A DNA stretch of 64,000 bases, taken from positions 9,895 through 73,894 of the forward strand of contig CAZUHP010000014.1 of the NCBI GenBank assembly GCA_964620595.1, in the 5' to 3' direction. Shown one piece after another: positions 1-11,349 of this stretch. Source of the stretch: Desulfocarbo sp964620595. Lineage in GTDB: Bacteria; Desulfobacterota; Desulfarculia; Desulfarculales; Desulfarculaceae. Within the stretch, counting starts at the first letter, position 1. Every line of letters starts with the position of its first letter. The notes below the pieces were generated by a model that did no database searches, had not been told where the DNA came from, and saw only the letters and a program-made list of their open reading frames with translations. The translations under genes and the position numbers were made by a program.

Positions 1-1280
1 GTCTTGATGATCTTGCTTATCTCCTCGCTGGCGTTGGAGATTTCGCCCATGGCCTGGCTCATCTGCTGCATGGAGCCGCCCGCCCGCTCCACCAGGGACA
101 TGGTTTCCTCCATCAGGCCGCGGGCCTGGTGGGCGTTCTCCGCGTTCTGGCGGGTCATGGCGGTTATCTCTTCCTGGCTGGCCGCGGTCTCCTCCAGGCT
201 GGCGGCCTGCTCGGTGGCGCCTTCAGCCAGGGCCTGGGAGGAGCGCTGGGTGGTGTCGGCCGAGGATTCCACCTTGTCCACCACCTCGCGCAGGGCAAAG
301 ACCGCCTGGTTCAAGGGCTTGAAGGTGCTGCGGATCAGGTAGAGTCCCCAGACCAGCAGGAAGATCGCCGCGACCAGGCCGACCACCAGGGCCAGCCAAT
401 AGCTGAGGCGCGACATGGACTCGATTTTCTTCTTGGTGTCCGCCTGCAACTGCTGGCCCATGCGGGACAGCTCTGCCGCTGCCTTGTCCAGGGAAGCCAT
501 GAGAACCAGGTTGGCCTTCCAGAGCTTGTGCAGCTCTGCTTCGGCCTGATCGATGTTCTTGCTGTTGGCCTCCTGGGTCCGCCACGCCTTGGCGTATTCC
601 TGGTCCTTGAGCTTGGGAAGCAGGGTGGCGGTGTTGTAGAACAGGAGCTTGCGCTCCTCCTCCACGATTTTCTTTTCCTTGAGGTAGGCCTTCTCGTCTT
701 GGGTCAAAAAGAGGGCCAACACGTTGAGGATCAGGCGGTTTTCCAAGGAGATCAAGTCCTTGGCGGCGCTACGCAGGTTTTTGAAGTAGTCGTCCAGGCC
801 TTCGCCGCTTTCCAGGAACAGCTCGCCCTCCAACTGGATCAAGGGCTGCACGATGCTGGTCTGGACGCTATGGGCCAGGTTTTGTCCTGCCCCGATCATG
901 TCGCTGCGCCACTTGTTGATCTGCTCCACGTTGCCCTTGACCTTGCGGAACACCTTTTCAAAGGCCTGGATCTTACTCTTGGTAGCCTTGAGGTCGTTCC
1001 GTGCCTTTTTGTCAGCGGACTCGCTGGCGGCCTGGAGGATATTCTGAGCACTCTTGAGCAGTTTCAGCGTCTTTTGGGCATGCTCCGGCTTACCCTCCAG
1101 CAGAAAGAGGTGTTCGGCCACCCGGGCCGACTGAACCATGTTCAAAGCCTGCAACACCTGGTTGCTCATGTTTTGGGCCTGGCACACCTTGCGCTGAAGA
1201 TAGTAATTCCCACCGGTTACCACCCCCAGTGCGACCAGGGCCATCACCAACAACAACACCACCTTGCCCCGTAGGCTCAT
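1..1280 (-). CDS. Methyl-accepting chemotaxis protein, truncated by window edge
   Basis: Membrane chemoreceptor feeding CheA/CheW. Read on the reverse strand from ATG at 1280, which follows a strong AAGGAGG ribosome site. It shows a membrane segment at about residues 6-26, a long mostly helical extracytoplasmic region, a second membrane segment at about 291-312, and then the methylation-helix region with EQAASLEETAASQEEI. I see no clear HAMP domain between the second membrane segment and the methylation helices. The gene leaves the window before the signalling tip, so the 3' end is missing. It lies 179 bp downstream of a single-Cache gene on the same strand, which may be co-transcribed. The ligand cannot be told from sequence. 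Confidence 0.9.
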   Translation of the reverse strand, partial: MSLRGKVVLLLVMALVALGVVTGGNYYLQRKVCQAQNMSNQVLQALNMVQSARVAEHLFLLEGKPEHAQKTLKLLKSAQNILQAASESADKKARNDLKATKSKIQAFEKVFRKVKGNVEQINKWRSDMIGAGQNLAHSVQTSIVQPLIQLEGELFLESGEGLDDYFKNLRSAAKDLISLENRLILNVLALFLTQDEKAYLKEKKIVEEERKLLFYNTATLLPKLKDQEYAKAWRTQEANSKNIDQAEAELHKLWKANLVLMASLDKAAAELSRMGQQLQADTKKKIESMSRLSYWLALVVGLVAAIFLLVWGLYLIRSTFKPLNQAVFALREVVDKVESSADTTQRSSQALAEGATEQAASLEETAASQEEITAMTRQNAENAHQARGLMEETMSLVERAGGSMQQMSQAMGEISNASEEISKIIK

Positions 1281-1459
1281 GGCGCCTCCTTGGGTTTGAA
1301 CGTAAACAAAAATCCCTCCCTATCCCGGCCACAGTCTGGACAGGTGGATCGGGGGGGGTGCGCCATACATGGCAACGCGCAGATGCCGCCTCCCAAAAAG
1401 GTCTCAGACCTCCCGGCCGGCGGGCAATAGCTTGCGGCCGGGAAGCCTGGGGAAAACAA

Positions 1460-1918
1460 CTACTTGTATATACCGCAGCCGAAGTACAGGTTCTCTCCGG
1501 GAACTCTCTCGATGTAGGAAGTCTTGGCCGAAGGCTTCTTCTCGCCGGGCTTGGGCCACATGTAGTCCACCCACCCCGAGCCTTTTTCCTTTGCCACCTT
1601 CACGAATTCGTTGAAGAACTGCTTGCCGTTCACGTCCTTGAACAGGCTGAGGTCCTTGCCCACCAACTTGGGCTTGTAGGGGTGAGCCACCATTTGCACC
1701 TTGTCCAGGGAGCCGGCCCAGATGTAGAGATTGCCCTTGCAAAAGGGGCCGTGGGGGTCGGCAATGGCCTTGAGGGTGGCGTCCACGCCCTTCTCCTTGA
1801 CCATGGCGATGGCTTTTTTCACATTGGCTTTGGCCTCTGCCGCCTGGTCTGCCCAGGCCATGCCCGCACCGCAAATCACCAACGCCAGAACCAGGGCGCC
1901 TACAACGATCTTCCTCAT
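1460..1918 (-). CDS. Secreted single-Cache-domain protein
   Basis: 152 residues. A classic signal peptide (MRKIVVGALVLALVICG, cleavage near AWA) is followed by one small Cache-type sensor domain. The typical features are an invariant GWVDYMWPKP-like segment and a C-terminal strand ending FGCGIYK. Such domains bind small organic ligands in the periplasm. Here the domain is free-standing, without a transmembrane or output domain. The ATG at 1918 follows AAGGAGG. It precedes the chemoreceptor at 1..1280 on the same strand, so it may present ligand to that receptor; this is inference. Confidence 0.82.
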   Translation of the reverse strand: MRKIVVGALVLALVICGAGMAWADQAAEAKANVKKAIAMVKEKGVDATLKAIADPHGPFCKGNLYIWAGSLDKVQMVAHPYKPKLVGKDLSLFKDVNGKQFFNEFVKVAKEKGSGWVDYMWPKPGEKKPSAKTSYIERVPGENLYFGCGIYK

Positions 1919-2095
1919 CCCAACCTCCTTACTAGGTTAATGGTTGTTCGGACGCCACCCCACACTTGGGCGAGGGGGCGCTACGTCCAGGCAAGAATGT
2001 GGTCTTGTCATTTGGTCAACAACCGAGCGGGGCAGGCCGGCCGTGATGAATTGACCACTTAACGAGATGCAGTGTGGCAAAGCTGTGGATAAGGC

Positions 2096-2125
2096 ATCAT
2101 ACAAATTCGTTCGGCGAAAAGTCAA
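2096..2125 (-). promoter_or_regulatory. Candidate sigma-70 promoter for the Cache/chemoreceptor unit
   Basis: On the minus strand TTGACT (2125..2120) is followed after 18 bp by TATGAT (2101..2096). It lies about 180 bp upstream of the Cache gene start and is the best -35/-10 pair in the gap. Confidence 0.5.
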
Positions 2126-2345
2126 GATGGTTATCTAGATTATTGAGAGGTATTTATCGGTGTATATAAGGCTTTGCACAACAGCAAACTAGCGGCTTTC
2201 CTGTTTTCTCGGCCGGGGATATCTACAAAAGGTCAGTTTCGGTTGCCGAGCCGGGTTTGCCGCGCTGTACCCCTTGGCGCACAAGCCACACCTTGTGATT
2301 AAGTTGGCGGGGCCGGCAACGGCCCCACCGCGCAAAGCTTTTCTC

Positions 2346-2373
2346 TTGATTCCCGGCGCATGCGGGTTATGAT
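2346..2373 (+). promoter_or_regulatory. Candidate sigma-70 promoter for xerC-hslVU
   Basis: TTGATT (2346..2351), a 16-bp spacer and TATGAT (2368..2373), 40 bp upstream of the xerC start codon. Confidence 0.6.
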
Positions 2374-2412
2374 AAGCTTTTCCCCAGGATAGACCGGGGG
2401 AGGCAGGCCGGC

Positions 2413-3429
2413 ATGGACCAACAGGTGCGGGAGTTCGCCGCGTTCTTGAGCGAGGGCAAGGGCCGCTCGCCCCACACCGTGGCGGCCTACACCCGTGATG
2501 TCCGGCAGTTCCGGGAGTTTGTGGCGGCGCGGCGCCGGGTGGAGAGCTGGGACCAGATCGAGGTGGCCGACGTGCGCGCCTTCATGGCCCAGGGGCTCAA
2601 GACCCAGGCCCGGAGCACCACGGCCCGTAAGCTGGCCAGCCTGCGCGCGTTCTTTGAGTTCTTGCGCGAGCAAGGCCTGGCCACCGACCCTTCGCGCCTG
2701 GTGCAGCCGCCCAAGCAGGGAAAGCCCCTGCCCCGGCGCCTGAGCGTGGACGAGGCCTTCCACCTGGTGGAGGCCGAGCGCCCGGCCCGCCGCCCCTATG
2801 GGACCGAGAAACGGCGCCAAGCCCTCGAGCTGCGGGACCGGGCCCTGTTGGAGCTGATCTACTCCAGCGGGCTCAGGGTGCAGGAGGCGGCCGGCCTGGA
2901 GGTGGACGATCTGCGCCTGGACCTGGGCCTGGTGCATGTGCGCCGGGCCAAGGGCTCTCGCGAGCGGGTGGTGCCAGTGGGGGGCAAGGCCGGGGAGGCG
3001 CTCGCCGCCTATCTGGCCGCGCGCAAGGAATTGCTGCCCAAAGGGGGCAAGGCGGAAAAAACCGAGCGGCGCGACGGGGGGCGCGACGAGGGCCAGGCGT
3101 TGTTTCTGAACGCCAGGGGAGGCCGGCTCAGCACCCGGAGCATGCAGAACCTCTTGGCCGAGCGCTTGGGCGGGCTCAGCGTGGGGCGCAAGGTCAGCCC
3201 CCACTCCCTGCGCCACGCCATGGCCACCCACCTTTTGGAGGGCGGCGCGGACTTGCGCTCGGTGCAGGAGATGCTGGGACACCGGAGCCTCAGCACCACC
3301 CAGAAGTACACCCATCTGACCATCGAGCATCTGATGAAGGTGTACGACCGGGCCCACCCCCGGGCCCAGGAAGACACGGGGCCGGGCAAGGGCCCGGCCA
3401 CCGGAGGGCAAGGTGACGAAACAAGTTGA
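2413..3429 (+). CDS. xerC: Tyrosine recombinase XerC
   Basis: Site-specific recombinase that resolves chromosome dimers at dif with XerD. 338 residues. It has an N-terminal SAM-like core-binding domain (about 1-95) and a C-terminal catalytic domain. The catalytic set is visible: Arg155 (SSGLR), Lys180 in the beta-hairpin, His264 and Arg267 (HSLRH), His290 (LGHRS) and Tyr299 (QKYTHL). It is longer than the usual ~300 residues. Part of the excess is a charged, glycine-rich loop around residues 205-230, encoded by a copy of the G-rich repeat seen elsewhere in the window. It heads the run xerC-hslV-hslU, with hslV starting 15 bp later. XerD is the alternative, but the hslVU/arg neighbourhood favours XerC. 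Confidence 0.9.
   Translation: MDQQVREFAAFLSEGKGRSPHTVAAYTRDVRQFREFVAARRRVESWDQIEVADVRAFMAQGLKTQARSTTARKLASLRAFFEFLREQGLATDPSRLVQPPKQGKPLPRRLSVDEAFHLVEAERPARRPYGTEKRRQALELRDRALLELIYSSGLRVQEAAGLEVDDLRLDLGLVHVRRAKGSRERVVPVGGKAGEALAAYLAARKELLPKGGKAEKTERRDGGRDEGQALFLNARGGRLSTRSMQNLLAERLGGLSVGRKVSPHSLRHAMATHLLEGGADLRSVQEMLGHRSLSTTQKYTHLTIEHLMKVYDRAHPRAQEDTGPGKGPATGGQGDETS
3067..3095 (+). repeat. G-rich GGCGACGGGG-type repeat inside xerC
   Basis: GGCGCGACGGGGGGCGCGACG lies in frame in xerC and encodes RRDGGRDEG at about residues 219-228. This falls between the catalytic Lys hairpin and the HxxR motif. It resembles the intergenic arrays and the array inside dapF. Confidence 0.65.
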
Positions 3430-3444
3430 GCCAAAGGCTTTCTC

Positions 3445-3987
3445 ATGACCCACAGCAACCACATGCACGCCACTACCGTGATCGCCATAAAGCGCGGCGA
3501 GAAGGTGGTCATGGCCGCGGACGGCCAGGTGACCATGGGCGCCACCGTGGTCAAGGCCGGCGCCAAGAAGGTGCGCCGCCTGTACCATGACCAGGTGCTG
3601 GCCGGCTTTGCCGGCGCCACTGCCGACGCCTTCACCCTTTTCGAGCGCCTGGAGGGCAAGCTGGAGGCCTATGCCGGCAACCTCTCCCGCGCCGCGGTGG
3701 AGCTGGCCAAGGACTGGCGCACGGACAAGTCCCTGCGCCGGCTGGAGGCGCTGCTCCTGGCCGCGGACAAGGAACACCTGCTCCTCATCTCCGGCTCGGG
3801 CGACGTGATAAACCCCGAGGGCGAGGTGGCGGCCATCGGCTCGGGCGGGAGCTTCGCCCTGGCCGCGGCCCGGGCCCTGCTTAAGTACAGCGGCCTGCCG
3901 CCCGAGGACCTGGCCCGGGAGGCCATGGCCATTGCCGCGGATATTTGCATCTACACCAACCACAACATCACGGTCGAGGTGCTGTAG
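3445..3987 (+). CDS. hslV: ATP-dependent protease subunit HslV (ClpQ)
   Basis: Proteolytic core of the HslUV (ClpYQ) protease, an N-terminal-nucleophile threonine peptidase. 180 residues. The alignment-conserved Thr of the TTVIAIKRG segment is residue 10, so a nine-residue propeptide (MTHSNHMHA) must be removed to expose the nucleophile. A start at the internal ATG (3463) would shorten it to three residues. The AADGQVTMG and KKVRRLY motifs are family hallmarks. Neither start has a strong ribosome site (AAAGG precedes 3445). hslU follows 144 bp later, as expected. Confidence 0.93.
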   Translation: MTHSNHMHATTVIAIKRGEKVVMAADGQVTMGATVVKAGAKKVRRLYHDQVLAGFAGATADAFTLFERLEGKLEAYAGNLSRAAVELAKDWRTDKSLRRLEALLLAADKEHLLLISGSGDVINPEGEVAAIGSGGSFALAAARALLKYSGLPPEDLAREAMAIAADICIYTNHNITVEVL

Positions 3988-3996
3988 AGACGCGGA

Positions 3997-4020
3997 CCCC
4001 CTGCAAACAGCGGCAGGGGG
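3997..4020 (+). terminator. Intercistronic hairpin between hslV and hslU
   Basis: CCCCCTGC (3997..4004) pairs perfectly with GCAGGGGG (4013..4020) around an 8-nt loop, just after the hslV stop. No T-run follows, so an mRNA-stability or partial-attenuation role fits better than full termination. Confidence 0.45.
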
Positions 4021-4131
4021 ACGGGGCAAACCATGAATCGGTTGGCGGGCGGATTCATCGCGTTGTAAAGTGAAGGTCTTCGCATTTTCGGAAGCTGTTT
4101 TTTCGCCCCAGGGGCGAGCATAGGAATAGAA

Positions 4132-5493
<1,362 letters not shown>

Positions 5494-5499
5494 AGGCCC

Positions 5500-5535
5500 G
5501 GCGACGGGGGCGACGGGAGGCGACGGGGGAGCGGG
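5500..5535 (+). repeat. GGCGACGGGGG array downstream of hslU
   Basis: Three near-copies of GGCGACGGG begin 7 bp after the hslU stop, reading in the same direction as hslU. It belongs to the G-rich array family of this window. Confidence 0.75.
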
Positions 5536-5610
5536 AAAGGCGTTGGTTGCGCAAGTAAATGCACCCGGGAGATGAGAAAAATTTAGGTCTTACTGCAAAG
5601 TGAATTAAAA

Positions 5611-5639
5611 TTGATTTGCTGGGGCAGGAATGGTGTAGA
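5611..5639 (+). promoter_or_regulatory. Possible promoter of the AT-rich nuclease gene
   Basis: TTGATT, 17 bp, TGTAGA, located 71 bp before the chosen start at 5710. The -10 element is a weak match. The surrounding DNA is already AT-rich, as is the gene. Confidence 0.3.
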
Positions 5640-5709
5640 GGTGCGTTTCTAAGATTATGCTCTTGTTTCGGCTCTAGCGATGGGCGTGTTTTTTGCGCGC
5701 GGAGATTTT

Positions 5710-6777
5710 ATGCAAAAGAAATATTGTCGTTTATGTTGGAACTCCAAAAACTGGGAACAAGCAACCGGAGAAGCAGCAAGAATAGAATCTACTCCTTTTG
5801 TAGCCCAAAATGGGTTTGGATACGAAGAGTGGGCGTTTAATTATGATTGGATCCTTCCGGAGGTTATCGGTGACTCTGGGATTTATTTCAAGTATGCTTT
5901 TTTTGAACCCGTCAGGAAACATAATCCAACAGATAAGGGAGAAAATCTTACTCTATTATTATACACAAGAACTCCTTCAAGGGATATATGCTGGGTAGCA
6001 ACAATTAATAATGTTAAGCTCGTTGAAGAGAGTGAAGCATCGAAGGTGTTGGATGTGTATCGAAGGCGTGGCTGGCTCGATGAAATGGATCAGCAAATTA
6101 GAGAGGCCAAGCGAATTAACGATCTTGGCTATGACCCAGAGTGGTTAGATAAGGTTGCTCCCACAGCCATATTCAATGTTAAATTTAAAATAGAGGACGT
6201 TGATTTTTTTAATCTAATCCCAGTTGACCCCAATCGGCACAATAAGATCGTTAGGAACTCCCGATATCAATTAATGGAGTGGAGCGGAGAAATCCCTCAA
6301 GAAGTAAAAGAGAGCTTCCGATGTCCTGATAAAAATTTGGACAAGCCGAGTTTTGATCCGCGCAGATCAGAACATAAAAGAAAAAGATCCGCTATCAAAG
6401 CGACGAGATATGATCCTCTTCATGTGAAAATTCAGAATGGAATGTATGGCTGGTTAGCAAGTAAATATGGCGAAAATAATATTTCATATGAAGAAAACAA
6501 CGTTGATCTAGTGCTTAATGATAAGGAGGAAATAACCTTCTACGAAATTAAGACTCATAAGAGCGTTAAGCGATGCATCAGAGACGCGATTGGGCAATTG
6601 CTCGAGTACGCTTTTTTCCCAAACGATACACGGGCAGATCGCCTAATAGTTGTAGGTATGTGTGAGCCAAAACAACCCGATAAAGATTATACAAAGATGC
6701 TCAGAGAAAAATATGGGCTGCCGATTTATTATGCACAGTGGAAGATGGGGCCAAATAGATTACTGAAACCAATATAG
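5710..6777 (+). CDS. Putative PD-(D/E)XK nuclease, horizontally acquired
   Basis: 355 residues from ATG 5710, chosen because GGAG lies five bases upstream; a longer in-frame start at 5680 lacks this. The C-terminal third reads NNVDLVLNDKEE then FYEIKTHKS, a D...E-x-K signature of PD-(D/E)XK nucleases. It is followed by RDAIGQLLEYAF, the helix typical of Mrr/DUF3883-like restriction domains. The N-terminal half has CRLCWNSKNW and GFGYEEWAFNYDW, which I cannot assign; a modified-base reader is a guess. Base composition and codon use are strikingly AT-rich beside 70%-GC-style neighbours. The gene splits the usual hslU-argB junction and is probably a cargo or defence (type IV-like restriction) gene. 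I see no transposase or partner methylase. Confidence 0.6.
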   Translation: MQKKYCRLCWNSKNWEQATGEAARIESTPFVAQNGFGYEEWAFNYDWILPEVIGDSGIYFKYAFFEPVRKHNPTDKGENLTLLLYTRTPSRDICWVATINNVKLVEESEASKVLDVYRRRGWLDEMDQQIREAKRINDLGYDPEWLDKVAPTAIFNVKFKIEDVDFFNLIPVDPNRHNKIVRNSRYQLMEWSGEIPQEVKESFRCPDKNLDKPSFDPRRSEHKRKRSAIKATRYDPLHVKIQNGMYGWLASKYGENNISYEENNVDLVLNDKEEITFYEIKTHKSVKRCIRDAIGQLLEYAFFPNDTRADRLIVVGMCEPKQPDKDYTKMLREKYGLPIYYAQWKMGPNRLLKPI

Positions 6778-6789
6778 GAAATTTAACTG

Positions 6790-7674
6790 ATGACCGAGCA
6801 AGCAAATCTCCGGGCCCAAACCCTGATCGAAGCGCTGCCCTACATCCAGCGCTTCTCCGGCCAGACCGTGGTCATCAAGTACGGCGGCGCGGCCATGAAG
6901 GACGAGGCCCTCAAAAAGAGCTTCGCCCTGAACGTCATCCTCCTGCGCGAGGTGGGCATCTACCCGGTGGTGGTGCACGGCGGCGGGCCCCAGATCGGAA
7001 ACCTCCTGGAGCGCCTGAACATCCCCTGCCAGTTCGTGGAGGGCATGCGGGTCACCAGCCCCGAGGTCATGGACGTGGTGCAGATGGTCCTGGTGGGCCA
7101 GGTCAACGCCAGCATCGTGAGCCTCATCAACCAGCACGGCGGCAGGGCCGTGGGCCTGAACGGCCATGACGGCCTTCTGACCCAGGCCGAGAAGATGCAG
7201 ATGACCCGCCAGACCGCGGCCGACCAGCCGCCCGAGATCATCGACCTGGGCCTGGTGGGCAAGGTGGTCAAGGTCAACCCCCAGGTGCTGCACGCCCTGG
7301 AGCACGGCCGCTTCATCCCGGTCATCGCGCCGGTGGGCGTGGGGCCGCAGGGCGAGTCGCTCAACATAAACGCCGACCTGGTGGCCTCGGCCATGGCCGC
7401 GGGCCTCCGGGCCTCCAAGCTGGTGCTCCTCACCGACACCCCCGGCGTGCTGGACGCGGGCGGCGGGCTCATCCCCGAGCTGACCCGCGCCAAGGCCCAG
7501 GAGCTGATCCAGCAGGGCACCATAGCCGGCGGCATGCTGCCCAAGGTGAACTGCTGCCTGGAGGCCCTGGAGGCCGGCGTGGAAAAGGCCCACATAATCG
7601 ACGGCCGGGTGCCCAATGCCCTGCTCCTGGAGCTTTTCACCGACCAGGGCGTGGGCACCATCTTGGAAGGATAA
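6790..7674 (+). CDS. argB: Acetylglutamate kinase
   Basis: Phosphorylates N-acetylglutamate, the second step of arginine synthesis. 294 residues with the amino-acid-kinase fold: KYGGAAM near residue 30, the VVHGGGPQI nucleotide loop near residue 60, and the LTDTPGVL segment near residue 215. Length is normal. It starts 12 bp after the nuclease stop with AGGAAA upstream, and begins the contiguous argB-argD-argF-argG-argH run. Confidence 0.96.
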   Translation: MTEQANLRAQTLIEALPYIQRFSGQTVVIKYGGAAMKDEALKKSFALNVILLREVGIYPVVVHGGGPQIGNLLERLNIPCQFVEGMRVTSPEVMDVVQMVLVGQVNASIVSLINQHGGRAVGLNGHDGLLTQAEKMQMTRQTAADQPPEIIDLGLVGKVVKVNPQVLHALEHGRFIPVIAPVGVGPQGESLNINADLVASAMAAGLRASKLVLLTDTPGVLDAGGGLIPELTRAKAQELIQQGTIAGGMLPKVNCCLEALEAGVEKAHIIDGRVPNALLLELFTDQGVGTILEG

Positions 7675-7743
7675 AAAGCGACCGCAAGGGCTCCCACCCC
7701 CCTTGGGCGCCCCCGGAGTCGGCAAGAACGCGAGGCAGGCAAA

Positions 7744-8949
7744 TTGAGCCAGAGCATCACTCAAACCATCGACCAGTGCACCATGACCACCTATGCCCGC
7801 CAGCCGGTCTGCTTCGTGCGCGGCGAGGGCATGAAGCTCTGGGACGAAAACGGCAAGGAATACCTGGACTTCCTGGCCGGCATCTCCGTGGTGGGCCTAG
7901 GCCACTCCCACCCCGGCGTGTGCCAGGCCGTGTGTAACCAGGCCCTCAAGCTCACCCACGTGAGCAACCTCTTCTACACCCAGCCCCAGGCCCGGGTGGC
8001 CCAGCTCCTGGTGGAAAACTCCTTTGCCGACCGCGTGTTCTTCTGCAACTCCGGGGCAGAGGCCAATGAGGGCGCCCTCAAGCTCTCCCGCCTCTGGGGC
8101 AAAAAGCACCTGAACGGTGCTTACGGTGTCATTACAATGTTGGGATCGTTCCACGGCCGCACCATGAAAACCCTCACCGCCACTGGCCAGGACAAGGTGA
8201 AAAAAGGTTTCGAGCCCCTGGTGCCCGGCTTTTCCCACGTGCCCTTCGGCGACCTGGACGCCTTGGACAAGGCCTGGGACGACAACACTTGTGCGGTCAT
8301 GCTGGAGCCGGTCCTGGGCGAGGGCGGGGTGGTGGTGCCGCCCCCGGACTACCTGGCCGGGGTGCGCCGGCTGTGCAGCGAGCGCGGCGCCCTGCTCATC
8401 TTCGACGAGATACAGACCGGCCTGGGCCGCACCGGCCGCTTGTTCGCCCACCAGTACGCGGGCGTGTCCCCGGACATCATGACCCTGGCCAAGAGCCTGG
8501 CCAACGGCCTGCCCGCCGGCGCGGTGTGCGCCAGCCAGGAGGTGGCCGCCCTCTTCACCCCCGGCACCCACGGCACCACCTTTGGCGCCGGGCCGGTGGT
8601 CATGGAGGCCGCCCGGGTGGTGCTGGAGACCCTAACCGCCCCGGGGTTCCTGGAGCGCACCGAGGGCACGGGCATCTACTTCCGCGAACAGCTCAAGGGC
8701 CTGGCCCAGTCCCACCCGGACAAGATAGCCCAGGTGCGCGGGGTGGGCCTCATGCTGGGCCTGGAGCTGAAGGGCCCGGGCGCGCCCCTGGTGTCCCGGC
8801 TCTTGGAGCGGGGGTTCGTGACCAACTGCACCCAGGATACGGTGCTCCGCTTCCTCCCCCCCTTGATCGTCATGCAGGAGCACATCGACGCCCTGGTGGA
8901 CGCCCTGGACCAGGAGCTGGCCGTCTGGCAGCCCCAGGAGGCCGCCTGA
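7744..8949 (+). CDS. argD: Acetylornithine aminotransferase
   Basis: PLP-dependent transamination of N-acetylglutamate semialdehyde to N-acetylornithine; it may also act on succinyl-diaminopimelate precursors. 401 residues. It shows NSGAEANEGALKLSR (PLP phosphate loop), FDEIQTGLGRTG, and the Schiff-base lysine in TLAKSLANG (about Lys250). The start is TTG at 7744, preceded by GAGGCAGG; there is no nearby ATG that keeps the conserved N-terminus. A G-rich array follows its stop directly. Confidence 0.93.
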   Translation: MSQSITQTIDQCTMTTYARQPVCFVRGEGMKLWDENGKEYLDFLAGISVVGLGHSHPGVCQAVCNQALKLTHVSNLFYTQPQARVAQLLVENSFADRVFFCNSGAEANEGALKLSRLWGKKHLNGAYGVITMLGSFHGRTMKTLTATGQDKVKKGFEPLVPGFSHVPFGDLDALDKAWDDNTCAVMLEPVLGEGGVVVPPPDYLAGVRRLCSERGALLIFDEIQTGLGRTGRLFAHQYAGVSPDIMTLAKSLANGLPAGAVCASQEVAALFTPGTHGTTFGAGPVVMEAARVVLETLTAPGFLERTEGTGIYFREQLKGLAQSHPDKIAQVRGVGLMLGLELKGPGAPLVSRLLERGFVTNCTQDTVLRFLPPLIVMQEHIDALVDALDQELAVWQPQEAA

Positions 8950-8950
8950 G

Positions 8951-9010
8951 ACGGGGGGCGCGACGGGGGGGCGGAGGCGACGGGGCGGCGACGGGGGGGC
9001 GGGGGCGGAG
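8951..9010 (+). repeat. GGCGACGGGG array downstream of argD
   Basis: Begins one base after the argD stop. Several variable-length units of GGCGACGGGG and GCGACGGGGGGG lie in tandem, in gene orientation, and fill much of the 130-bp argD-argF gap. Confidence 0.8.
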
Positions 9011-9079
9011 AGACTACAGGCGATAGGCAGGAGGGGCGGGGCAGGGGGACACGGCAATCACAAACCAAACGGAAACGTA

Positions 9080-10015
9080 TTGAGCATGAAACTGAAAACC
9101 AAACATCTACTCACCATCCGCGATCTGGCCAAGCACGAGGTCTTGGGCCTGGTGGAGCGCGCCGCCGAGCTGAAGCAAGGCTGGAAACAGGGCTATGCCC
9201 CCCAGCCCCTGGCCGGCAAGAGCGTGGCCCTGATCTTCGAGAAACCCTCCACCCGCACCCGGGTCTCCTTTGAGGTAGCCGTGGTGCACCTGGGAGGCCA
9301 CCCCCTGTTCATGCCCTCCCGGGAGACCCAGATGGCCCGCTCCGAGCCCCTGGCCGACACCGCCCGGGTCATGAGCCGTTACGTGGACGCCATGGTGGTG
9401 CGCACCTTTGGCCAGGAGGTGGTCGAGGAGCTGGCCGCCCGGGGCTCGATCCCGGTCATCAACGCCCTCACCGACCGCTACCACCCCTGCCAGGTGCTCT
9501 CGGACCTGTTGACCGTGCAGGAGAAGCTGGGCGGAGTGACCGAGCCGGTGTATTGCTGGCTGGGCGACGGCAACAACATGGCCCACTCCTGGATAGAGGC
9601 CGCGGCCTGCCTGGGGCTGGAGCTTCGCCTGGCCTGCCCGGAAGGCTTCATGCCCGAGGAGGCAATCGTCCAGGCCGCCCGGGAGCGGGGCGCCCGCATC
9701 AGCCTGGGCCATGACCCGGCCCAGGCCATAGAGGGGGCCCAGGTGGTTTCCACCGACGTGTGGGCCTCCATGGGCCAGGAGGACCAGGCCACCGAGCGCG
9801 CCCAGGCCTTTGCCGGCTTCACCCTGGACCAGGAGCTCCTGGCCCGGGCCGCAGGGGACGCCATCGTGCTCCATTGCCTGCCCGCCCACCGGGGCGAGGA
9901 GATCACCGACCAGGTGCTGGAAGGCCCCCAGTCGGTGGTCTGGGACCAGGCCGAGAACCGGCTGCACATGCAAAAGGCCATCCTCGAGGCCCTGGTGGGC
10001 CATTCCCCGGACTAG
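9080..10015 (+). CDS. argF: Ornithine carbamoyltransferase
   Basis: Forms citrulline from ornithine and carbamoyl phosphate. 311 residues from TTG 9080, or 309 from ATG 9086; the GGAAACG upstream could serve either. The STRTR carbamoyl-phosphate loop (about residues 56-60), HPCQVLSDL and the HCLPAHRG motif are intact. Length is normal. It lies within the argBDFGH run, separated from both neighbours by G-rich arrays. Confidence 0.95.
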   Translation: MSMKLKTKHLLTIRDLAKHEVLGLVERAAELKQGWKQGYAPQPLAGKSVALIFEKPSTRTRVSFEVAVVHLGGHPLFMPSRETQMARSEPLADTARVMSRYVDAMVVRTFGQEVVEELAARGSIPVINALTDRYHPCQVLSDLLTVQEKLGGVTEPVYCWLGDGNNMAHSWIEAAACLGLELRLACPEGFMPEEAIVQAARERGARISLGHDPAQAIEGAQVVSTDVWASMGQEDQATERAQAFAGFTLDQELLARAAGDAIVLHCLPAHRGEEITDQVLEGPQSVVWDQAENRLHMQKAILEALVGHSPD

Positions 10016-10029
10016 CGCAAAGCACCGGA

Positions 10030-10060
10030 GGGGCGACGGGGGGCGACGGGGGGCGGGGGC
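10030..10060 (+). repeat. GGCGACGGGG array downstream of argF
   Basis: GGGGCGACGGGGGGCGACGG plus a G-rich tail, 15 bp after the argF stop and in gene orientation. Confidence 0.8.
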
Positions 10061-10108
10061 AATGATGAAACAGAACCACTCAACCATGAAACGGGAACCT
10101 AGGATAAA

Positions 10109-11329
<1,221 letters not shown>

Positions 11330-11349
11330 AGGTTGGGCTAAATTCATAA

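Larger units (their letters stand above)
1919..2412. other. Divergent intergenic region between Cache gene and xerC
   Basis: 494 bp without a credible gene, less GC-rich than its flanks in the middle. It carries one candidate promoter for each direction (2096..2125 minus, 2346..2373 plus). I see no RNA gene, no extended repeat and no operator that I recognise. Confidence 0.6.
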
